Source: Alphaproteobacteria bacterium (GTDB lineage Bacteria; Pseudomonadota; Alphaproteobacteria; Rhodobacterales; Rhodobacteraceae). From it: 11,450 nucleotides of DNA. The stretch is from assembly GCA_003695135.1 (NCBI GenBank), contig RFIR01000294.1, positions 1 through 11,450 on the forward strand. Direction: 5' to 3'. Numbering within the stretch: position 1 is the stretch's first letter; each line of letters starts with the position of its first letter. Positions 1 to 6,446 of the stretch are shown here, one piece after another. A program made the position numbers and the translations under genes. Below the pieces are notes generated by a model, which made no database searches, was not told the DNA's origin, and saw nothing but the letters and a program-made list of their open reading frames with translations.

Positions 1-8
1 GCCCGGGC

Positions 9-142
9 AGCGCCCGCCGTTCGACGGGCTTACGCGGCCCCGCAGGGGCCACGGTCCCGTCTCACCCCCAGGCGGGCGCTTCCGCGTTCGACGCGCTTAC
101 GCGGCGCCACCGGCGCCACGGTCGCGTCTCACCCTCGGGCGG
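9..142. repeat. Two tandem ~67-nt structured repeats
   Basis: Positions 17-75 and 84-142 match at 50 of 59 positions with a fixed offset of 67. Each copy holds a nested hairpin: an outer stem (GACGGG 23-28 with CCCGTC 56-61; GACGCG 90-95 with CGCGTC 123-128) and an inner stem (GGCCCC 36-41 with GGGGCC 45-50; GGCGCC 103-108 with GGCGCC 112-117). The stem differences are paired (27 with 57, 39 with 47), while the unpaired CTTACGC and ACGGT linkers are identical. Copy 1 also has a further perfect 10-bp outer stem (9-18 with 71-80), which copy 2 lacks. A period of 67 is not a multiple of three, so this is not a protein repeat. It could be an RNA element on either strand, or an intergenic palindromic repeat. 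The array may continue left of the window. I do not recognise a named family. I see nothing definite in 143-250. Confidence 0.8.
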
Positions 143-250
143 TCACTGCCCTCAACGCCTCGAGAGCAACCGTCGGCCCTGGAACGTCTGCAATGGAGAA
201 GTCACCGGGGCGCGAGTCGAAATCATCGCGTCTTGAAATGCTACGGAGCG

Positions 251-1408
251 TCAGCGCAAGAGCGCCGGCACCGCATCCACCCAGGCGCCGTCGCTGCGGG
301 CCGATTCGACGGCGGCATGGATCGCCGCCACCGAGCGCAACCCGTCCTCGGCCCGCGGCGCGAGATCGGCGGCCGGATCGGGCCGGCGTCCCTCGCGCGC
401 GGCCATGATCGCCTCGGCCAGATCGGCATAGATGTTGGCGAAGGCCAGAGGCATGCCCTCGGCATGGCCGATGGTGACCCGGCTGGCGCGATCGGCCTCG
501 GGCGACAGCCCCGCCTCGCCGCGCTCGACGATCTGCACCCGCCCGCCGGTGGGGGTGTAGAAGAGCTGGTTGGGCTGTTCCTGCGCCCAGCGCAGCCCGG
601 CCTTCTCGCCGAAGACCTGCAGCGTCAGCCCGTGCATGCGCCCGACCGCCACTGCCGAGCTCCACAGCCGTCCGACCGTGCCGCCGGTCATGCGGAAATT
701 GACCATCGCATCGTCTTCCAGCGCCCGCGAGGGGATGGTGGAGACGAAATCGGCCGACAGCCGCGCCACCTCCTGCCCGGTGACGAAGCTGGCCAGATGC
801 AACGCATGGATGCCGCAATCGGCGAACTGGGCCGAGACCCCCATCTGCACCGGATCGTAGCGCCAGCGGATGCGGGGATTGTCGGCCTGGGCGGCATCGG
901 CGTGATGGCCATGGCTGAACTCGGCCACCACCACCCGCACCGCGCCCAGATCGCCGCGCGCGACCATGGCCCGCATCTGCCGCACCAGCGGATAGCCGGA
1001 ATAGCCGTAATTCACCGCGCAGATGCGGCCCGTCTCGCGCGCGGTGCGCACCAGCGCCTCGCCCTCCTCCACGGTCACGGTCATCGGCTTTTCGCACAGC
1101 ACGTGGAAGCCGGCCTGAAGAAAGGCGCGGGCGATCTCGAAATGGGTGGCGTTCGGCGTGGCCACGGTGACCAGATCGACGCGGTCGGCGCGGCCGCGCT
1201 CGCCATCGAGCATCTCGCGCCAGTCGCCATAGGCCCGGTCGGGGGCGATGCCGAGCTTCTGCGCGAAGGCGCGCCCGGCCTGCGGGTCGTGATCGAGCGC
1301 GCCGGCCACGAAGTCGAACGCCCCGTCGATCCGTGCCCCCAGCCGGTGCGCCGGCCCGATCTGCGAGCCCTCGCCACCGCCAATCATGCCCCAGCGCAAT
1401 GCCGCCAT
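251..1408 (-). CDS. Gfo/Idh/MocA-family NAD(P)-dependent oxidoreductase
   Basis: The gene encodes a 385-aa cytosolic dehydrogenase of the family that includes inositol 2-dehydrogenase and glucose-fructose oxidoreductase. The N-terminal Rossmann fold shows GMIGGGEGSQIG at residues 7-18. The EKP motif (CEKPM) supplies K107, and D197 and H201 lie in an ADCGIH segment, matching the family's Lys-Asp-His catalytic set. The C-terminal half is the usual beta-sheet substrate domain, and the length is normal for the family. The ATG start at 1408 is preceded by AAGGAGA with a 7-nt spacer. It follows the other dehydrogenase by 67 nt on the same strand, so the two are probably cotranscribed. The adjacent iolC-iolB-iolJ genes suggest an inositol isomer or related cyclitol or sugar as substrate, but sequence alone does not fix the substrate or cofactor. 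The family assignment is firm; a specific iolG assignment would be a guess. Confidence 0.9.
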   Translation of the reverse strand: MAALRWGMIGGGEGSQIGPAHRLGARIDGAFDFVAGALDHDPQAGRAFAQKLGIAPDRAYGDWREMLDGERGRADRVDLVTVATPNATHFEIARAFLQAGFHVLCEKPMTVTVEEGEALVRTARETGRICAVNYGYSGYPLVRQMRAMVARGDLGAVRVVVAEFSHGHHADAAQADNPRIRWRYDPVQMGVSAQFADCGIHALHLASFVTGQEVARLSADFVSTIPSRALEDDAMVNFRMTGGTVGRLWSSAVAVGRMHGLTLQVFGEKAGLRWAQEQPNQLFYTPTGGRVQIVERGEAGLSPEADRASRVTIGHAEGMPLAFANIYADLAEAIMAAREGRRPDPAADLAPRAEDGLRSVAAIHAAVESARSDGAWVDAVPALLR

Positions 1409-1475
1409 GGGTCGTCTCCTTCGCTGCGGCCGCGCCCTGCCGGCATGGCCTGACTGGTTACCGATGGTTGCCGCC

Positions 1476-2582
1476 TCACGGAATCTCGGCCACGCGCACC
1501 CAGTCGCGGCGCGAATCGCTCAGAAAGGCCGCCTCGATGACCCGGTTGACCGCCAGCCCCTCGGCGAAATCGGGCCAGCGGTTCTCGCCGCTCTCGATGG
1601 CAGCGAGGAAATCGCGCGCCTCGATGATGATCTGGTCCTGATAGCCGGTGCCATGCCCCGGCCCCTGGCAGAAGGCCAGGTAGTCGGGATGCGCCGGGCC
1701 GGTCAGGATCTTGCGAAAGCCCTGCTCGGCCTCGGGGCCCTCGCGCAGATAGAGCCAGAGCGCGTTCTGATCCTCCTGATCGAAACGGATCGCGCCCTTC
1801 GTGCCGTGCACCTCATAGGCATAGCCCATCTTGCGCCCCGTGGCGATGCGGCTGAAGAAGAGATGCCCCATCGCCCCGCCGGCAAAGCGCACCATCATCT
1901 GGGCCTGATCGTCATTGGTGACGGCCGCGCCGCCGCGGCGTGCATGCACCGTCTCGATGCGGGCCGAGAGTTCCTCGACCGGCCCCATCAGCGCATGGGC
2001 GCAGTTGATCATGTGCGGCGCAAGATCGCCCATCGTGCCATTGGCGCGGCCCTGCGCGCGCCAGGTGGCGGGGCCGTCGGGATCGGCGAAGAAATCCTCC
2101 GTGTGCTCGCCGCGAAAACAGGTCACCGCGCCGATGCGGCCTTCGGCCAGCAGCTGGCGCGCGTATTGCGTGGCCGGCGTGCGGACATAGTTGAAGCCGA
2201 TCATGCTGATCGCCCCGCTCGCCTCGGCCGCGGCGACCATCGCCTTGCTGTCTTCCAGCGAGGCGCCGAGCGGCTTTTCGCAGAAGACCGGCTTGCCCCG
2301 CTCGAAGGCGGCGAGCGCGATGTCGCGATGGGTGTGCTGGGGCGAGGCGATGATCACCGCCTCGACGCCCGGATCCGCGACCAGCTCCCGCCAGTCGGCG
2401 GTCGCCCGGGCAAAGCCGTATTCGCGGCGATAGCGTTCGGCCGAATCCGGACTGCTGGCGCAGACCATCCGCAGCACCGGTCTGAGCGCGGTGGCGAACA
2501 CGGCGCCGACCGCGCTGTAGGCCACGGCATGGGCCTTGCCCATATAGCCGCCTCCGATGATTCCGATCCCGATCTCAGCCAC
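1476..2582 (-). CDS. Gfo/Idh/MocA-family oxidoreductase, first gene of the minus-strand pair
   Basis: This gene encodes 368 aa. The N-terminal nucleotide fold has GIIGGGYMGKAH (residues 7-18). CEKPL supplies K103, and GDLAPH supplies D186 and H190, completing the catalytic Lys-Asp-His pattern. The middle section (GFNYVRTPA, FRGEHTEDFFADPDGPATWR) resembles the scyllo-inositol/levoglucosan dehydrogenase branch more than classical IolG, so a ketose- or cyclitol-forming oxidation is plausible; the substrate is unproven. I chose the GTG at 2582, which has AAGG six nt upstream and puts VAEIGIGIIGGG at the N-terminus as usual for the family. A longer frame would start at TTG 2612, but that codon lies inside the operator at 2607-2622 and adds ten residues with no family likeness. 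It is divergent from iolC and probably controlled together with it. Its likely partner is the dehydrogenase ending at 251. Confidence 0.88.
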   Translation of the reverse strand: MAEIGIGIIGGGYMGKAHAVAYSAVGAVFATALRPVLRMVCASSPDSAERYRREYGFARATADWRELVADPGVEAVIIASPQHTHRDIALAAFERGKPVFCEKPLGASLEDSKAMVAAAEASGAISMIGFNYVRTPATQYARQLLAEGRIGAVTCFRGEHTEDFFADPDGPATWRAQGRANGTMGDLAPHMINCAHALMGPVEELSARIETVHARRGGAAVTNDDQAQMMVRFAGGAMGHLFFSRIATGRKMGYAYEVHGTKGAIRFDQEDQNALWLYLREGPEAEQGFRKILTGPAHPDYLAFCQGPGHGTGYQDQIIIEARDFLAAIESGENRWPDFAEGLAVNRVIEAAFLSDSRRDWVRVAEIP

Positions 2583-2606
2583 CGTCCACCTTGCGCATTT
2601 GCCGGT

Positions 2607-2622
2607 TTGCAACCGGTTCCAA
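2607..2622. promoter_or_regulatory. LacI/GalR-type operator between divergent operons
   Basis: TTGCAACCGGTTCCAA is a 16-bp near-palindrome centred on CG. Its core 2608-2621 fits the LacI/GalR-family pattern TGnAAnCGnTTnCA at every fixed position. It overlaps a second perfect inverted repeat, CCGGTT-TGC-AACCGG at 2602-2616. It lies over the predicted start point of the minus-strand promoter and includes the candidate -35 of the plus-strand promoter, so one bound repressor could shut both operons. No regulator gene is in the window, and known rhizobial IolR is of another family (RpiR), so the binding protein is unknown. Confidence 0.65.
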
Positions 2623-2634
2623 AACGGGTATCCT
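2607..2634 (+). promoter_or_regulatory. Candidate promoter for iolC-iolB-iolJ
   Basis: TTGCAA (2607-2612) and TATCCT (2629-2634) are separated by 16 nt. The -35 box lies inside the LacI-type operator, the classic arrangement for repression. The leader to the iolC GTG would be about 107 nt. The match is moderate and no other better pair was seen on this strand between 2583 and 2748. Confidence 0.35.
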
Positions 2635-2655
2635 CCATCCCCGACATCCGGTCAA
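2627..2655 (-). promoter_or_regulatory. Predicted sigma-70 promoter for the two dehydrogenase genes
   Basis: On the minus strand, TTGACC (2655-2650) is followed after 17 nt by GATACC (2632-2627). The -35 matches five of six consensus bases; the -10 matches three. Transcription would start near 2620, inside the operator, leaving a leader of about 38 nt before the GTG at 2582. Confidence 0.45.
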
Positions 2656-2685
2656 GTGCCAAGCCCGACCGATGCCGCCCGGCGC

Positions 2686-2699
2686 GGCAACGGGTTCCG
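2686..2699. promoter_or_regulatory. Possible second, weaker operator half of the iol control region
   Basis: GGCAACGGGTTCCG matches the core of the operator at 2608-2621 in 11 of 14 positions, with changes at the two ends and one central base. It starts exactly 78 nt downstream of the first, between the promoter and iolC. The loss of the central CG step weakens the case, and in a GC-rich leader such a match may be chance. Confidence 0.25.
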
Positions 2700-2748
2700 G
2701 CGCGGTTGGCATCGGCACGAAAGCGGTGGCGGGCAAGGGAGAAAACCG

Positions 2749-3741
2749 GTGCTGGACGCAGTACTAGACGGCATCCGTGACAATGATTTCCTCATTGTCG
2801 GCCGCGCCGGGATCGACTTCTTCACCGATCCGGGCGTGCGGCTGGAGGATGCCGAGCGCGTCTCGGTCGATCTCGGCGGCTCGGCGGCCAATATCGGCGC
2901 GGGCATCTGCAAGCTGGGCGGGCGGGCTGCGCTGGTCACCTGCGTCTCCGACGACAGCATCGGCAGCTACTGCCTCGGCCGGCTTGCCCATTACGGCGTC
3001 GACGCCTCCCATGTGCGCAAGGTGGGCGGCGAGGCGCGCAACTCGCTCGCCGTCTATGAAAGCCGCGTCGAGGGCCACCGCAACGTGATCTATCGCAATG
3101 GCGCGGCCGATTTCGAGATGTCGCAGGCCGATGTGGCCGGCATCGACTACGCCCGCTACGGCGCGCTGATCACTGCCGGCACCGTGTTTGCCGCCGAGCC
3201 ATCGCGCAGCGCCGCCTTCTCGGCCATCCGTCTGGCCCGCGCCGCCGGGCTGCCGGTCCTCTTCGATGTCGATTACCGCCCCTATTCCTGGCCCTCGCCA
3301 CAGGTCGCCAGGGATGTGCTGTCGGCCGCGGCCGTCGAAAGCGACATGATCGTCGGCAATGACGAGGAATTCGGCTTCATCGCCGGCGCGCATGAACGCG
3401 GGCGCGATGCGGCGCGCGATCTTGCCGCCGATGGCAACCGCATCGCCATCTACAAGATGGGCGAAGGCGGCGCGATCACCTTTGCCGAAGGCGAGGCGAT
3501 CGCTACCGGCATCTATCCGGTCACGGCGCTCAAGCCCACCGGTGCGGGCGACAGCTTCATGGCCGGGCTGCTGACCGGTCTGGCCGCGGGCATGGCGCTG
3601 CGCGATGCGGTGCTGCGCGGATCGGCCTGCGCCGCGATCACCGTATCGAAACCTGGCTGCGCCCCGGCCATGCCCCGACCGGCCGAGCTGCAGGAATTTC
3701 TCGCAAACCACCCCGGCCCGACCCGGCCGCAAGGAGGCTGA
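2749..3741 (+). CDS. iolC: 5-dehydro-2-deoxygluconokinase
   Basis: This is a PfkB/ribokinase-family sugar kinase of 330 aa. It would phosphorylate 2-deoxy-5-keto-D-gluconate with ATP in inositol breakdown, in the cytosol. The N-terminal substrate-binding signature LGGSAANIGAGICKLG is at residues 42-57, IolC-like DVDYRPYSW at 173-181, and the ATP/catalytic signature PTGAGDSF at 263-270 with base D268. I chose GTG 2749 because AGGGAG ends 7 nt upstream and the protein then starts just before the family's first beta strand; the open frame runs further left to 2557 but through the control region and into the divergent gene. Many proteobacterial IolC proteins carry a C-terminal DUF2090 fusion of roughly twice this length; this one is the short form and a separate aldolase gene follows. 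Its 3' end contains the ribosome binding site AAGGAGG (3731-3737) of iolB. Confidence 0.9.
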   Translation: MLDAVLDGIRDNDFLIVGRAGIDFFTDPGVRLEDAERVSVDLGGSAANIGAGICKLGGRAALVTCVSDDSIGSYCLGRLAHYGVDASHVRKVGGEARNSLAVYESRVEGHRNVIYRNGAADFEMSQADVAGIDYARYGALITAGTVFAAEPSRSAAFSAIRLARAAGLPVLFDVDYRPYSWPSPQVARDVLSAAAVESDMIVGNDEEFGFIAGAHERGRDAARDLAADGNRIAIYKMGEGGAITFAEGEAIATGIYPVTALKPTGAGDSFMAGLLTGLAAGMALRDAVLRGSACAAITVSKPGCAPAMPRPAELQEFLANHPGPTRPQGG

Positions 3742-3744
3742 GCC

Positions 3745-4587
3745 ATGCACATCCCGCCCCATGACAACCGCAACCGGCCGATCGTCGATGCCGGCAATCC
3801 GACGGTGCCGCTCAACTATTTCAACATCGTCAGGCTGAAGCGCGGCGAGGCCTTCGAATACGCGGTGCCGGGCTACGAGACCTGCATCGTGCCGGCCACC
3901 GGCACGGTCGATGTCGCCATCGGCGATTTCAGTGCCGAGGCGCTGGGCGGGCGCGGGGTCGATGTCTGGGATGGCGAGCCGGAGGGTGTCTATGTCCCCA
4001 CCGCCGCCGCCGCGCGCATGGTCTGCGTCTCGGACGCGGCCGAGGTCTTCGTGGCCGGGGCGGCCTTCGACGAGGTGCTGGAGCCCTTCGCGGTGCGCGC
4101 CGACGAGCTCGATCTGGTGCAGTACGGCTCCGACGACACCAAGACGCATCGCAAGATCAAGCACATCCTCGGCCAGAAGCAGGCGGGCCGGGTCGGCCGG
4201 CTGCTGGTCAGCGAACTCTACACCGTCGGCAAGGGCGGCTGGTCGGGGTTTCCCAGCCACAAGCACGACACCGACCGTCTGCCTGACGAGACGCGGCATG
4301 ACGAGACCTACAATTTCCGCTTCCGCCCACGCCACGGCTCCGGCCTGCAGATGCTCCAGCGCGAGGACGGGCAGCCGGGCGATGCCTGGCACATCGTCGA
4401 CGGCTCCACGATCTGCATCGACCGCGGCTACCACCCCTGCTGCGTGCTGCCGGGCTACGAGATGTATTACTTCACCATCCTCGGCGGGCTCTCCCAGCGG
4501 CCGCTGGTGCAGTATTTCCAGCCCTCCCATGCCGATCAGATCGAGACCATTCCCGGCATCAAGGACATGATCGCCAAGTTCAAATGA
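3745..4587 (+). CDS. iolB: 5-deoxy-glucuronate isomerase
   Basis: The 280-aa product isomerises 5-deoxyglucuronate to 2-deoxy-5-keto-gluconate, the substrate of the preceding kinase. It belongs to the IolB/KduI cupin family. Visible marks are GGWSGFPSHKHD at residues 164-175, with probable metal ligands H172 and H174, a downstream DETYNFRF stretch with E187, and the conserved GYHPCCVLPGYEMYY segment near residue 230. The length is normal for IolB. The ATG at 3745 has a near-perfect AAGGAGG seven nt upstream, inside the end of iolC, and the gap to iolC is only 3 nt. Its stop overlaps the next start (ATGA 4584-4587), so the three genes are one translationally coupled operon. Confidence 0.93.
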   Translation: MHIPPHDNRNRPIVDAGNPTVPLNYFNIVRLKRGEAFEYAVPGYETCIVPATGTVDVAIGDFSAEALGGRGVDVWDGEPEGVYVPTAAAARMVCVSDAAEVFVAGAAFDEVLEPFAVRADELDLVQYGSDDTKTHRKIKHILGQKQAGRVGRLLVSELYTVGKGGWSGFPSHKHDTDRLPDETRHDETYNFRFRPRHGSGLQMLQREDGQPGDAWHIVDGSTICIDRGYHPCCVLPGYEMYYFTILGGLSQRPLVQYFQPSHADQIETIPGIKDMIAKFK

Positions 4588-5426
4588 CCCTGGCCACGCT
4601 ATCGGAGGTCCTGCAACCCGCGCTGGGAGGCGGCTACGCTGTGGCCGGTCTGGTCTGCCTCGGCTGGGAGGACGCGCGCGCCTATGTCGCGGCCGCTGAG
4701 GCCGAAGGCTGCCCGGTCATCCTGCAGGCCGGCCCCGGTGCGCGCACCCACATGCCGGTCCACATCTGGGGCGCGATCTTCGCCGAGCTGGCCGAACGGG
4801 CATCGGTGCCGGTCGTCAGCCATCTCGACCACGGGCAGAGCGCGGCGGAATGCAAGGAAGCCATCGAGGCCGGCTTTTCCTCGGTGATGTTCGACGGCTC
4901 GCGGCTGGCGCTTGAGGACAACATCCGCCAGACCGCCGCGATTGCCGAGGCGGCGCATGCCGCCGGTATCTCCTGCGAGGGCGAGATCGGCTTTGTCGGC
5001 TATGCCGGCGGCGCGGCCTCGGCAGGCACCGATCCGGCCGAGGCTGCGCGCTTCGCCGCCGAGACCGGCGTCGACGCGATGGCGGTCTCGGTGGGCAATG
5101 TCCATCTGCAGCAGGGCGCCGGGGCAGAACTCGACGAGGCCCGCATCGCCGCCATATCGGCGCTAACACCCATGCCTCTGGTCATCCATGGCGGCTCCGG
5201 CGTGCCGCCCGAACAGCGCCGGCGGCTGGCGCGGGGCTCGACCGTCTGCAAGTTCAACATCGGCACCGAACTGCGCATGGCCTTCGGCGCCGCACTGCGC
5301 GAGGCCGTGAACCGCGACCCGGACCGGTTCGACCGCATCGCGATCCTGTCGGAGACCGAAGCGCCGGTGATGGAGACGACAAGGCGGGTCCTGCGCAACC
5401 TGATGCCCGGCCCCGGCGAGCGCTAA
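4584..5426 (+). CDS. iolJ: Class II aldolase, probable 6-phospho-5-dehydro-2-deoxy-D-gluconate aldolase
   Basis: This gene encodes a 280-aa zinc-dependent class II aldolase. In this context it should cleave the IolC product to dihydroxyacetone phosphate and malonate semialdehyde. Family marks are SHLDHGQS at residues 79-86 (catalytic D82, zinc ligand H83), CEGEIG at 131-136, GNVHLQ with H174, IHGGSG with H202, and KFNIGTELR at 223-231 for phosphate binding. The length matches short class II aldolases (about 280-290 aa). The start ATG overlaps the iolB stop by 4 nt. Class II aldolases for fructose- or tagatose-bisphosphate look very similar; the position directly after iolC and iolB is what points to IolJ. 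The gene ends 29 nt before the convergent SDR gene. Confidence 0.8.
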   Translation: MTLATLSEVLQPALGGGYAVAGLVCLGWEDARAYVAAAEAEGCPVILQAGPGARTHMPVHIWGAIFAELAERASVPVVSHLDHGQSAAECKEAIEAGFSSVMFDGSRLALEDNIRQTAAIAEAAHAAGISCEGEIGFVGYAGGAASAGTDPAEAARFAAETGVDAMAVSVGNVHLQQGAGAELDEARIAAISALTPMPLVIHGGSGVPPEQRRRLARGSTVCKFNIGTELRMAFGAALREAVNRDPDRFDRIAILSETEAPVMETTRRVLRNLMPGPGER

Positions 5427-5433
5427 GCGCCGG
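5413..5433. terminator. Possible bidirectional hairpin between convergent genes
   Basis: CCGGCG (5413-5418) pairs with CGCCGG (5428-5433) around a 9-nt loop that contains the iolJ stop codon TAA (5424-5426). There is no T-run on either side, so this is at best a weak or Rho-assisted terminator. It is the only hairpin noticed around the 29-nt gap between iolJ and the convergent SDR gene. Confidence 0.25.
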
Positions 5434-5455
5434 CGAAACCTCGCAGAAACCGCAC

Positions 5456-6223
5456 CTATCGCAGCACGTTGCCGCCATCGACGCTGAGCGTCTGGGCGGT
5501 CATGTATTGCGACTGGTCGCTGGCGAGGAACACGGCGACCCGCGCCACCTCGAAGGGCCGGCCCATGTAGCCCAGCGGCACCGCCTCGCCCACCTCGCGC
5601 TTCTTCTGCCCGATTGCCTTGCCCTCGAAACGGGCGAAGAGCGCATCGACCGTCTCCCACATCGGGGTGTCGATGACGCCGGGCGAGATCGCGTTGACGC
5701 GGATCCGGTGCGGGGCCAGCGCCAGCGCCGCCGACTGGGTATAGCTGATCACCGCCGCCTTGGTGGCGCAGTAATGGGCCACCAGCGCCTCGCCGCGATG
5801 CCCGGCCTGGCTGGCGAGATTGATCAGGCTGCCCGGGCGGCCGGCGGCGACCAGCGCCCGCGCGCTGGCCTGCAGGATCGCATACATCGCCCGCACGTTG
5901 ACCCCGAACAGCCGGTCGAACTGGTCGAGATCGGCCTCGAGCACGCTGCCCATGTCGAAGAGCGCGGCGTTGTTGAACAGGATGTCTGGCGCCCGCTCGC
6001 CGATCCACGCGCAGCAGGCGCCCAGCCCCTCGGGGTCGAGCAGGTCGAATCCGCGATGCTCGCTGTCGCACTCGCCGGCAAACTCCGGCGCGAGATCGGT
6101 GGTCAGCACCCGCGCGCCCAGCGCCGCGAAATGCTCCGCCGTCGCCCGGCCGATGCCGCCATTGGCGCCGGTAACAAGGCAGGTCCGGCCGCTCAGGTCG
6201 GTCGGTGCGGGGTCGAGTTGCAT
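5456..6223 (-). CDS. SDR-family polyol dehydrogenase, SmoS-like (sorbitol/L-iditol type)
   Basis: This gene encodes a classical short-chain dehydrogenase of 255 aa. The coenzyme motif TGANGGIG is at residues 18-25, NNAALFD at 84-90, and the catalytic set is N109, S138, Y151 and K155 (YCATK). D43 at the end of the second strand favours NAD over NADP. The stretches NNAALFD, VDALFARF, QKKREVGEAVP and VDGGN closely recall Rhodobacter SmoS, which oxidises D-sorbitol to fructose and also acts on galactitol and L-iditol. The ATG at 6223 has GGAGAAGG just upstream. An open frame continues upstream to 6520 but through non-conserved sequence. The gene faces iolJ tail to tail and has its own palindrome-rich promoter, so it is a separate transcription unit. 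The polyol substrate is inferred from likeness; inositol, sugar or other polyol substrates are possible. Confidence 0.85.
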   Translation of the reverse strand: MQLDPAPTDLSGRTCLVTGANGGIGRATAEHFAALGARVLTTDLAPEFAGECDSEHRGFDLLDPEGLGACCAWIGERAPDILFNNAALFDMGSVLEADLDQFDRLFGVNVRAMYAILQASARALVAAGRPGSLINLASQAGHRGEALVAHYCATKAAVISYTQSAALALAPHRIRVNAISPGVIDTPMWETVDALFARFEGKAIGQKKREVGEAVPLGYMGRPFEVARVAVFLASDQSQYMTAQTLSVDGGNVLR

Positions 6224-6334
6224 GCACCTTCTCCACGCGATGTGCCGGCGGGGCCGGGCTGCTCCGCCCGCTCGCACCCCAACGCCTAGGCCAGCGTGCA
6301 GACGAGCGTCAAGCGTATCCGCCGCCTGCGATCG

Positions 6335-6348
6335 CGCGACGTATCGCG
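6335..6348. promoter_or_regulatory. Second inverted repeat over the predicted SDR transcription start
   Basis: CGCGA-CGTA-TCGCG is a perfect inverted repeat with 5-bp arms. Its centre is 21 bp from the centre of the palindrome at 6356-6369, which is two helical turns, so proteins on the two sites would face the same side. It covers the predicted +1. In GC-rich DNA short CG-rich palindromes can be chance. Confidence 0.35.
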
Positions 6349-6349
6349 G

Positions 6350-6379
6350 ATTAAGGGAGTTGCAACTCCGCCCGGTCAA
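6350..6379 (-). promoter_or_regulatory. Predicted promoter of the SDR gene with a palindrome in its spacer
   Basis: On the minus strand TTGACC (6379-6374) and CTTAAT (6355-6350) are separated by 18 nt. Most of that spacer is the perfect 14-bp palindrome GGAGTTGCAACTCC (6356-6369). A protein bound there would sit between the two promoter elements. Transcription would start near 6343, giving a leader of about 120 nt. The palindrome also overlaps a TTAA-N7-GCAA match, an imperfect CtrA-like site. Confidence 0.5.
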
Positions 6380-6446
6380 TAACGGCCGCGTCGCGCCGCT
6401 GGCGCGGATTCCAGCAGCCCACCGATTCGGGAGGAGGCGCAAAATC

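Noticed and set aside
9..142. CRISPR array
   Set aside because: Only two units with about 8 nt between them, no spacers of regular length, and no cas genes.
129..250. A short open minus-strand stretch (122 nt) after the stop of the first dehydrogenase, looking faintly like a protein C-terminus
   Set aside because: It is continuous only with the out-of-frame antisense-like reading of the gene above, has no start of its own with a ribosome site, and no known motif; a decayed remnant cannot be excluded.
1409..1475. Promoter or operator between the two minus-strand dehydrogenase genes
   Set aside because: The 67-nt gap holds a clear ribosome binding site and a short TGCCGGCA palindrome but no convincing promoter boxes, so cotranscription is more likely.
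233..2780. Long plus-strand frames at 233-1453 and 1386-2780
   Set aside because: They are antisense to the two MocA-type dehydrogenases, whose Rossmann and EKP motifs are intact on the minus strand.
2764..4530. A 588-codon open frame on the minus strand
   Set aside because: It lies antisense to iolC and iolB, has low-complexity Ala/Gly/Arg/His-rich composition and no domain; long antisense frames are common in such GC-rich DNA.
6351..6365. CtrA site TTAA-N7-GCAA
   Set aside because: The second half-site has two mismatches and the match overlaps a perfect palindrome that explains it better; kept only as a note.
6400..6416. Sigma-54-like promoter TGGCGCGGATTCCAGC upstream of the chemotaxis operon
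   Set aside because: The GG and GC elements are one base too far apart and the TTGC element is missing.
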